DNA of 20,061 nucleotides from CAYSHJ01 sp964589725. GTDB lineage: Bacteria; Planctomycetota; Planctomycetia; Planctomycetales; Planctomycetaceae. Positions 7,311 to 13,548 of the stretch are shown here, piece after piece; the first letter of the stretch is position 1, and every line of letters begins with the position of its first letter. Made by a program: the position numbers and the translations under genes. The stretch lies in the NCBI GenBank assembly GCA_964589725.1, contig CAZPUJ010000667.1, forward strand, positions 1 to 20,061. Reading direction: 5' to 3'. The notes under the pieces were generated by a model. That model was not told the origin of the DNA and did not search any database. It was given only the letters and a program-made list of their open reading frames with translations.

Positions 7311-7373
7311 TCCGTCCGGTCCCATTTTCACGTCGATCGGGCGGAAGGCGACGCGGTTGGTTTTGAGCAGCTC
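7311..7373 (-). pseudogene. Fragment resembling the propeller part of a PVC-type membrane-bound dehydrogenase
   Basis: In the 236-nt gap between two intact genes the minus strand reads LLKTNRVAFRPIDVKMGPDG and then loses all resemblance, with a stop some 20 residues later. From memory, FRPIDVKMGPDG matches a hallmark stretch of planctomycete putative membrane-bound dehydrogenases (TIGR02604-like), where it precedes a YIADWYNP-type strand. No start codon or ribosome binding site is seen. It is best read as a remnant of a deleted gene, and it lies on the same strand and in the expected order relative to the heme-domain fragment at 5728-5777. Confidence 0.45.
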
Positions 7374-7419
7374 GACCTGCTCGCGCGAGGTGCAGCCGGC
7401 TCCGACCTCGCTGACTGTG

Positions 7420-8817
7420 TCACTCGCGAACTTGTTTCACCAGCTTGTGGATGGATGCGGCGATGCGGTCTTCAATGTCGCCGGACCAACGGAAGGCAGG
7501 GCGGCCATATTCGTAGAGGTTATAGCCACCTTCGTAGCCTCCTTCTTCCCACACGCGGCGTGACGGAATGTAGGAGATCATGTCGTCCGCATAGCCGCAG
7601 ACCCAGGTGCCTTCACCGAATTCCCGTTTGAAACGCAGCGCATAGTCCACGACCGTTTCGGCCCCCATGCCGATGATCAGCATCTCTTTTCCAAGCTGCC
7701 AGGCATGGACGGGATACGGATAGGCCGACTCGAATTTGTCCCCGGTATCGAGTTTCTGCAGCAATCGAGCCGCCCAGCGAGCTTTGATGGTGTTCGCGTC
7801 TTGAAGCAATCCGCTCAGCTCTTCGCGCGAGACGACGTTCAAGTACGGCAGGTCGATGATCTCAAACGCCGTTCGCAGTCCCGACGAAACCGGTTTCAAG
7901 GGCTGTTTCAAGGCCTCTTCAACACCGACGGCCAGCATGTGTCCGTACTTTTCGCAGAGTTCGACCTTACGGCGCGGCAGCGGGTTTTGATCGCCGCCGC
8001 AGGTGTTCACAAACATCGCTGTCGTGTCCGGATGATTTTTTTCCAATTCGAGCTGCGCGAAACCCGGATAGTCGCCGCACCAAGTCAAAAAACTGAGCGT
8101 GGTTGGATGGCAAGCGTATCCAAAGAGCACCGCTTCGAGTTTTCCATTCGGCCGAGTTACGGTCATCACTGGGACGGCATGATCAACCGGGCCGACGAGC
8201 GGCGTTCCCTTGGCCATCAGGTCCGGCACATCCGCCTCGCGGTTGTTGCGGCGATTGACGGCGAAGGCCGCGCGTCCTTCGCCGATTTGGAGACTGGCAG
8301 GACTAAGCTTTGCGAGAGACTCTCCGACCATCGTAACGCACTTCGTCACCATGAGGTCCGTGTATTCCTCGACCAACGCGACCTGCTCGGGATCGACTGG
8401 ATAGTAATCCACAAGGTCGTCTCCCAACCGCGGCCCGCAATGATTGTGCGAGAACGTGAGCAGCACCTGCGCACGTTCCAGCTTGAACTGCTGATAAATC
8501 TGTTTGAAGACCCGGTCGCTCATCACTTTCGGAACGCCTTGGAAATCGCTGGTGATTATGACCACTCGCCGACCGTCGCTGTCCTCGAGCGCCATCGCCT
8601 TCATCCACAGATCATGCAGTTTTCCGTCCGGCGCGCGTTTTGAACCGTAGCCAGCCAACCACACCGATTTTTCCGGCGTGATGACCGCTTTCGCGACACC
8701 AGCCTTCCATGAAGGCTGCTCTTCCGCGAGGGCACGGACGCTGCCGAGCATAGCCGCCAACGCAACGGCTTCGGTCGATCGCTGAAGAAATCGCCGTCGA
8801 GTGGTTTGCAGAGTCAT
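7420..8817 (-). CDS. Neutral/alkaline ceramidase-like protein 1 (Tat signal)
   Basis: A 465-aa protein of the neutral ceramidase N-terminal domain family (PF04734-like), exported by a Tat signal (TTRRRFLQRSTEAVALAAML). By motif comparison with Pseudomonas ceramidase the zinc site is complete: His126 in SHNHCGP, His237 in GYACHPTT, Glu387 in GMGAETVVDY and Tyr416 in DDMISYIPS. The segment that holds the nucleophilic Ser in true ceramidases (GDVSPN) reads GGDQNPL here, so that Ser is absent. The C-terminal domain of longer ceramidases is also missing. The start at 8817 is chosen because it begins with the Tat signal; the frame upstream to 9330 is antisense to uvrA. A paralogue lies at 13549-14886. 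Hydrolase of an unknown amide or ester is the safest call. Confidence 0.85.
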   Translation of the reverse strand: MTLQTTRRRFLQRSTEAVALAAMLGSVRALAEEQPSWKAGVAKAVITPEKSVWLAGYGSKRAPDGKLHDLWMKAMALEDSDGRRVVIITSDFQGVPKVMSDRVFKQIYQQFKLERAQVLLTFSHNHCGPRLGDDLVDYYPVDPEQVALVEEYTDLMVTKCVTMVGESLAKLSPASLQIGEGRAAFAVNRRNNREADVPDLMAKGTPLVGPVDHAVPVMTVTRPNGKLEAVLFGYACHPTTLSFLTWCGDYPGFAQLELEKNHPDTTAMFVNTCGGDQNPLPRRKVELCEKYGHMLAVGVEEALKQPLKPVSSGLRTAFEIIDLPYLNVVSREELSGLLQDANTIKARWAARLLQKLDTGDKFESAYPYPVHAWQLGKEMLIIGMGAETVVDYALRFKREFGEGTWVCGYADDMISYIPSRRVWEEGGYEGGYNLYEYGRPAFRWSGDIEDRIAASIHKLVKQVRE

Positions 8818-8896
8818 GAGGGAAGTCTCTTTAGTACGTTGGGAGATTGCGCCGAAACGGCCGGGATTGTAGCATTGGTCAATCAGGCTGTTAGCC

Positions 8897-8927
8897 GTAG
8901 GGTGGATCGAGCAAGGCGAGACGCACC
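8897..8927 (+). repeat. GTAG-headed palindromic repeat, copy 1
   Basis: A 31-nt unit that matches the copy at 10615-10645 at 26 of 31 positions, in the same orientation. It starts with GTAG followed by GGTGGATC and ends GACGCACC, so its ends form an imperfect stem around GAGCAAGGCGA. It sits in the 123-nt divergent gap between ceramidase-like gene 1 and uvrA, just before the uvrA start. Confidence 0.7.
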
Positions 8928-8940
8928 AAAAAAAACCAAC

Positions 8941-11742
8941 ATGCCGACTGTCCAATTCAATACGACGAACGATGCTGGCTGCATTCGCGTCCGTGGGGCG
9001 CGAGTGCATAACCTGCAAAGCGTCGATGTGGACATTCCACGTCAAAGGTTGACGGTGATCACCGGCGTCAGCGGCAGCGGCAAAAGTTCGCTCGCGTTCG
9101 ACACCATTCATGCCGAAAGTCAGCGGCGGTATCTCGAAGGATTGGCTGGCGACACGCGCCGTCGAGTCGCCGCGTGGCAACGGCCGGACGTCGATGTCAT
9201 CGATGGCTTGCCGCCGACGACCAGTGTCGGACAGTCCGTCGGCTTCGCTTCGCTGCGTAGCACACTGGCGACGACGACCGAAGTGCTCGATTACCTGCGG
9301 TTGCTGTTCGCTCGCTGTGGACAAGCTCATTGCCCGTCGTGCGGCAGGCCGCTGTCAGCGAGCAGCCCGCAAGAGATCGTCGAGCAGATTCTTGCGTTCG
9401 AGGCCGGCCGCAAAGTGATGATCCTGGCTCCGTTCGCGCGCGACGGAAAGGGAACTCACGGCGACACGTTCGCGGCGATCGCGAAAGCCGGATTCGTCCG
9501 CGTACGCGTCGATGGCGAACTCCTCGAAGCCTCGCCGCCGCCACAGCTCGCGAAGACGAAGCCGCACACGATCGAGGCGATTGTCGATCGCATCGTCGTG
9601 AAAGACGGCCTGCGAGCACGGCTGCGTGAGTCGGTCGAGCTGGCGTTGCGACACGGCGCCGACACGTGCGTGTTGGCCGTGCAAGCAGGCGAAGGCTGGG
9701 AGGACCATGCCTATAGCAGCCGCTTCGCGTGCGCCGATTGCAACGTCAGCTTTGCCGAACTGGAGCCGCGGACGTTCAGTTTCAACAGCCCGCACGGCGC
9801 GTGCTTGACGTGTCGCGGATTGGGCGTCTTGCTCGAGACCGAAGACGCGGATCACGACCTCATCACGTCGCGGCAAAGCGAGCGACAACAACTCTGCCCT
9901 GACTGCGACGGCTCGCGACTGAATCCGTTCGCGCGGCGCGTCACGCTCGCCGAGATGACATTGCCGGAACTCCTCTCGAAATCGGTGAGCGAAGCAGCAG
10001 AGATCGTCCGTTCGTGGAGCACGTTTTCAACGTGTTCTAACCAACACCGGAACGAGCGCGTAATGAACATACCCCAGGTGCTCGAACGAACCTTGCCGGC
10101 GATACGCCAGCGGCTGGAGTTCTTGATTCGCGTGGGAGCTGACTACCTCACACTCGACCGACCCACGCGAACGCTTTCCGGCGGCGAATACCAGCGCGCT
10201 CGACTGGCCGCGTGTCTCGGTTCGGGGCTGACCGGCACATGCTACGTGCTGGACGAACCGACCGTCGGCCTGCACCCACGCGACACCGCCGCCATGATCG
10301 CGATGCTCCACGACCTGCGAGATCAAGGCAACACGGTGCTCGTCGTCGAGCACGATCCTGAGATGATGCGACACGCCGATCACTTGATCGACCTCGGTCC
10401 CGGAGCCGGCGCGGACGGTGGACGAGTCATCTCGTGCGGCACGCCCGACGAAGTTGGGCGTGACCCGCGATCCGTCACGGGAAGGTTTCTTGGGACGTCT
10501 AACAAAAAGGCCACACTAACCCGAAGCGTAAGCGAGGGCGATCCACAAATCGCCAGTGAAAACGTTCCTCGCTCGCGCTTCGGTTTGGTTTTGCTAGACG
10601 CTCTTAAAACTGAAGTAGGATGGATCGAGCGAAGCGAGACCCACGCGACAGATTCAACCTCCTCGCGCTGGCTGAGCCTTTCCGGTGTAAGCGTCCACAA
10701 TCTTCAAGACGTCAGCGTGCACATTCCGCTCGGCACGCTCACGGTCGTCAGCGGCGTGAGCGGATCCGGCAAGACATCACTCGTCCACGACGCGCTCGTA
10801 CCGTTGATTCGCGAGTCGCTTCGCCAGGTACCCACTCAGCGCCGACACGCTCAGCGCGTACACAGTACTGAGGACTCCGCACCAACTTCCGACTCCCTAT
10901 TGCCGCGCCAACGTGCAGCCGAGGTGCTGTCTCCACGAAACCCGCGCGGAACACTGCTCGGCGTTGAGCACATCGCGCGGCTAGTCGAAGTCACGCAATC
11001 GCCGCTCGGTCGCACACCTGCGTCAAATCTGGCGACGTATTCCGGCTTGTGGGACGACGTCTGTCGGTTGTTCGCGCAGACACGAGACGCTCGGCTGCGA
11101 GGCTTTCGCGCGAGCCGCTTCAAATTCAACGCGCCGTCCGGACGTTGCGAATCCTGTCGCGGTCGCGGCGTTCAAAGGGTCCGATTGAAACTCTTACCCG
11201 ACGTGTTCGTGACTTGTCCGAGTTGTCGCGGCGCGCGATTCAACGCAGCGACATTGCAAATCCGCTTTCACGGGCTGACGGTTGCGGACGTGTTGCAGCT
11301 GCGGTGCGAACAGGCCGTCGAATTGTTCGCCAATCACCCGCGTGTCGCCGCTGTGCTGCGAACCTGTCGCGAGGTCGGGCTGGGTTATCTGCGACTTGGC
11401 CAGCCCGCGACAACACTGTCGGGCGGAGAAGCTCAACGCGTGAAACTGGCGACCGAACTGAGCCGCAGCAGCACTGCGTCCACATTGTTCGTGCTGGACG
11501 AACCGACGACCGGCCTGCATCCAGCCGACGTCGAGCGCTTGCTGAGCCTGCTACGACGCTTTGTTGACGCGGGCCACACGGTGCTTGTCATCGAACATCA
11601 TCTCGACGTGATGCGCCACGCCGACTGGCTGATCGATCTTGGTCCGGAAGGCGGGTCACGTGGCGGCCGCGTCATCGCGGAAGGGACTCCGTCGGATGTC
11701 GCTCAACGCGGCGAGGGGTACACGGCGCGAGTGCTCTCATAA
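8941..11742 (+). CDS. uvrA: UvrA paralogue lacking the insertion domain
   Basis: A 933-aa UvrA-family tandem ABC ATPase, which normally finds helix-distorting DNA damage and loads UvrB. Half 1: Walker A GVSGSGKSS (42-50), a UvrB-binding-type region with CPSCG, zinc-finger segment CADC...CLTC (264-291), signature TLSGGEYQRARLA (about 410) and VLDEPTVGLHP (about 436). Half 2: Walker A GVSGSGKTS (about 604), zinc finger CESC...CPSC (736-767), signature TLSGGEAQRVKLA (about 826) and VLDEPTTGLHP (about 851). Between GLGV (295) and CPDC (319) only about 24 residues remain where canonical UvrA has an insertion domain of roughly 110. The inter-half linker carries repeat-derived peptides (TRSVSEG, WIERSETH). 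ATG 8941 is chosen because upstream codons lie in the divergent intergenic region. It is probably a second UvrA rather than the housekeeping one. Confidence 0.88.
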   Translation: MPTVQFNTTNDAGCIRVRGARVHNLQSVDVDIPRQRLTVITGVSGSGKSSLAFDTIHAESQRRYLEGLAGDTRRRVAAWQRPDVDVIDGLPPTTSVGQSVGFASLRSTLATTTEVLDYLRLLFARCGQAHCPSCGRPLSASSPQEIVEQILAFEAGRKVMILAPFARDGKGTHGDTFAAIAKAGFVRVRVDGELLEASPPPQLAKTKPHTIEAIVDRIVVKDGLRARLRESVELALRHGADTCVLAVQAGEGWEDHAYSSRFACADCNVSFAELEPRTFSFNSPHGACLTCRGLGVLLETEDADHDLITSRQSERQQLCPDCDGSRLNPFARRVTLAEMTLPELLSKSVSEAAEIVRSWSTFSTCSNQHRNERVMNIPQVLERTLPAIRQRLEFLIRVGADYLTLDRPTRTLSGGEYQRARLAACLGSGLTGTCYVLDEPTVGLHPRDTAAMIAMLHDLRDQGNTVLVVEHDPEMMRHADHLIDLGPGAGADGGRVISCGTPDEVGRDPRSVTGRFLGTSNKKATLTRSVSEGDPQIASENVPRSRFGLVLLDALKTEVGWIERSETHATDSTSSRWLSLSGVSVHNLQDVSVHIPLGTLTVVSGVSGSGKTSLVHDALVPLIRESLRQVPTQRRHAQRVHSTEDSAPTSDSLLPRQRAAEVLSPRNPRGTLLGVEHIARLVEVTQSPLGRTPASNLATYSGLWDDVCRLFAQTRDARLRGFRASRFKFNAPSGRCESCRGRGVQRVRLKLLPDVFVTCPSCRGARFNAATLQIRFHGLTVADVLQLRCEQAVELFANHPRVAAVLRTCREVGLGYLRLGQPATTLSGGEAQRVKLATELSRSSTASTLFVLDEPTTGLHPADVERLLSLLRRFVDAGHTVLVIEHHLDVMRHADWLIDLGPEGGSRGGRVIAEGTPSDVAQRGEGYTARVLS
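10520..10585 (+). repeat. Palindromic repeat in frame in the uvrA linker
   Basis: The left arm at 10520-10538 (CCCGAAGCGTAAGCGAGGG) and the right arm around 10567-10585 (CCTCGCTCGCGCTTCGGTT) are near-complementary over about 18 bases, separated by 28 bases. The left arm encodes TRSVSEG and the right arm RSRFG in the UvrA frame. Arms of this kind are, as far as I remember, common between genes of planctomycetes; here the element is translated. Confidence 0.7.
10615..10645 (+). repeat. GTAG-headed palindromic repeat, copy 2, in frame in uvrA
   Basis: Second copy of the 31-nt unit seen at 8897-8927 (26 of 31 positions identical). It is read in frame as VGWIERSETHA within the linker of the UvrA paralogue, about 30 bases after the palindrome at 10520-10585. 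Confidence 0.75.
10855..10896 (+). repeat. Degenerate 7-nt-periodic tract in frame in uvrA
   Basis: The stretch can be cut into heptamers CGCGTAC, ACAGTAC, TGAGGAC, TCCGCAC and two weaker units. This resembles the AGTACTG-type tract at 13299-13375. It encodes VHSTEDSAPTSDS, which falls in a segment longer than the corresponding part of canonical UvrA, before VTQSPLGRTPASN. The periodicity is weak and may be chance. Confidence 0.35.
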
Positions 11743-11765
11743 AGTGGCGATCACGCTCTGCGCTC

Positions 11766-11873
11766 GTGAAACAATTGGCGAGCGGGGCGGCGTCAGCCCC
11801 CCGGTGGTCATGACGGCGGCTGAAAACCGGGGGGCTGACGCCGCCCCGCTCGCCTGAGAGTCAATTCTTTCAC
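11766..11873. repeat. Large two-tier inverted repeat between uvrA and the histidine kinase
   Basis: A perfect 29-bp inverted repeat (11777-11805 and 11826-11854) surrounds a 20-nt loop. It is enclosed by an outer pair, GTGAAACAATT (11766-11776) and AATTCTTTCAC (11863-11873), complementary at 10 of 11 positions; on the right side 8 extra bases (TGAGAGTC) separate outer from inner arm. It fills most of the convergent gap and could act as a bidirectional terminator, but its perfect arms and nested ends look like a MITE or REP-type element. No gene is inside it. Confidence 0.85.
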
Positions 11874-11891
11874 AGCCTCGGAGTGCGGCGG

Positions 11892-13283
11892 TTACGTTGT
11901 CATTGGCAACTCCACTTCAAAGCACGTCGCGTCCGCTTCGCGATGCCAACGCAGTTCGCCGTGATGCGACTCGACGATTTGGCGAGCGACAGCCAAGCCG
12001 AGTCCTGTGCCGTCCGGCTTGTCGGTGACAAATGGCTCGAAGAGTTGCTGGGCGATCTCGGGAGTGGGGCCGGGACCGGAATCCAGGACTCGAACGCGGA
12101 CGCGGTCTTTAGTGATTGATTGCAACTCGACTTTCACCCACGCTGGCGTAGTTGATCGCGCCGCGGCTTCGACGCCGTTGAGCAGCAAGTTGACGAGCAA
12201 CTGCTGCAAGTCATCGTGATCGGCGGAGATCGTGATCGGGTCGGCTGGCGGCAACCATTGTAAGTCCACTCCCGCATGTCGGCAGCGCGGACGGATCAGC
12301 GACAAGACTTCATCGATCAGCGGCGTCAGCGAGCAGTCACAAAACGCCGGAACTTTGTCGACCTCACTTGATGCCGCACCGAGCGTCAAGAAGCGTTGCA
12401 AGTACGAGTCCATCAAAATGATTTGGCGCAACGCGACGTCGGTCGATTCGGCTTTCGGCCCGAGAGGGCATTCACGTGCATGAAGCTGCAACGCCAGGCG
12501 AGCTCCCGTCAGCCAGTTTCGAAGTTGATGTGCCAGCCCCGCCCCCAGTTGCCCCAGCGTCTTGAGTCGTTCGCTGCGACGTACTTGTTGTTCGTACCGC
12601 GTCAATTGCTCGACCATTCGATTGATCGACAGCGTGAGATCGCGCAGTTCGTCGTCGCGCGTCGGTAGCGGAAGCGGCTGAAACACGCCGTTGGCGATCT
12701 CACCGCTCTGTCGATTGAGCCGCGCGATCGGCCGCACGAACCGTGTGGCCCACCACGTTGTAAACGCGATCGCAACCAACGCAGTCACTCCGCCAGCGAT
12801 CAGCGGCGGAAAGATCGCGGCGCGGGTCGCCGTCCACCAACGGTCTTCGGGGTACAGCACGAGCAACGATAGCGGTCGTGCCGGCGAGCGTCGAAACGGC
12901 ACCTTCACCGTCAAAAAGTCGCGACCGCGAATCTCCACGCGCGGATTGCTCGACAGGTCGCTCAACGGCCCGGTCTCGGGAACCGCTTTGAGTCGCTCGC
13001 GAATCTCGGCGTTGAGCGGCAACGTTGCGGCTTGAACTTGCTGCTGCGGATCCCACACCACGAAATCGGCCCCGGATAACCCGGCCATTTTCTGCAGGAC
13101 GTTTTCTTGGAGCGGAAAGCTCGCGTCCGTCAGTGTGGCCACGACCCGAGCCAATCGCTCATGCTCGTCGCGTCGCGCCCAGCGGCTCCCCACCCAAGCA
13201 CTCACGCCGCTGGAAAGCACGCTGGCCAAGACCACGACCAGCAGCATCGAAGTCAGCAATTGCCGTTGAACGGGCCAGCGCAT
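11892..13283 (-). CDS. Membrane sensor histidine kinase (orphan)
   Basis: A 463-aa two-component sensor kinase. Membrane segment 1 covers about residues 8-32, an extracytoplasmic sensor region of about 120 residues follows, then membrane segment 2 (about 156-178), a HAMP linker (about 180-232), the dimerisation helix with phosphoacceptor His252 in GLAHQLRNWLTG, and the ATPase domain with N box LLVNLLLNGVEAA (Asn369), G1 box VLDSGPGP (Asp401) and G2 box GTGLGLAVA (425-433). The H box deviates from the usual HExxNPL: Gln follows the His and Trp replaces the Pro. No response regulator gene is adjacent, so the partner must be elsewhere. The start at 13283 puts membrane segment 1 at the N-terminus; no good ribosome binding site is seen. 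It converges on uvrA. The signal sensed is unknown. Confidence 0.9.
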   Translation of the reverse strand: MRWPVQRQLLTSMLLVVVLASVLSSGVSAWVGSRWARRDEHERLARVVATLTDASFPLQENVLQKMAGLSGADFVVWDPQQQVQAATLPLNAEIRERLKAVPETGPLSDLSSNPRVEIRGRDFLTVKVPFRRSPARPLSLLVLYPEDRWWTATRAAIFPPLIAGGVTALVAIAFTTWWATRFVRPIARLNRQSGEIANGVFQPLPLPTRDDELRDLTLSINRMVEQLTRYEQQVRRSERLKTLGQLGAGLAHQLRNWLTGARLALQLHARECPLGPKAESTDVALRQIILMDSYLQRFLTLGAASSEVDKVPAFCDCSLTPLIDEVLSLIRPRCRHAGVDLQWLPPADPITISADHDDLQQLLVNLLLNGVEAAARSTTPAWVKVELQSITKDRVRVRVLDSGPGPTPEIAQQLFEPFVTDKPDGTGLGLAVARQIVESHHGELRWHREADATCFEVELPMTT

Positions 13284-13298
13284 GGGAGGGGCCGGGAG

Positions 13299-13375
13299 TT
13301 AGAGGACAGGGGTCAGGAGTCAGCGGCCAGAAGCCAGAGGTCAGTACTGAGTACTGAGTACTCGGGATTCAGTCG
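13299..13375. repeat. Degenerate heptanucleotide tract 1
   Basis: Eleven consecutive 7-nt units can be laid out without a gap: TTAGAGG, ACAGGGG, TCAGGAG, TCAGCGG, CCAGAAG, CCAGAGG, TCAGTAC, TGAGTAC, TGAGTAC, TCGGGAT, TCAGTCG. The core is roughly TCAGNRG, with A and G most constant at unit positions 3 and 4. It lies immediately upstream of the histidine kinase start. The remaining bases up to 13487 show no gene. Confidence 0.7.
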
Positions 13376-13487
13376 AGTCAGACGGATGCGAATCTGCTGG
13401 TCAATTATCATAGGTTCGTCGTTAACTGGTCGTTGTCCTTGATCACTTGTCGCTGGCGCTCATGCCTGATGTGATGATCATCAGCCC

Positions 13488-13536
13488 ACGACTGACAGCC
13501 GACTACTGACTACTGACAATGGACCAATGACAAAGG
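13488..13536. repeat. Degenerate heptanucleotide tract 2, upstream of ceramidase-like gene 2
   Basis: Seven consecutive 7-nt units: ACGACTG, ACAGCCG, ACTACTG, ACTACTG, ACAATGG, ACCAATG, ACAAAGG. AC begins every unit and G ends every unit. The last unit supplies the AAAGG that is the best ribosome-binding candidate, 12 bases before the ATG at 13549. Confidence 0.7.
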
Positions 13537-13548
13537 ATAAATTCGACC

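Noticed and set aside
8850..8895. TACAAT hexamer on the minus strand upstream of ceramidase-like gene 1 as a -10 box
   Set aside because: The only TTGACC nearby is 5 bases away, so no -35 element stands at a workable distance.
8818..9330. Upstream extension of ceramidase-like protein 1
   Set aside because: It lies antisense to the UvrA N-terminus, and the Tat signal at 8817 marks the true start.
13284..13548. CRISPR-like or regulatory array
   Set aside because: The periodic units are 7 nt with no spacers and there are no cas genes; they are short tandem repeats.
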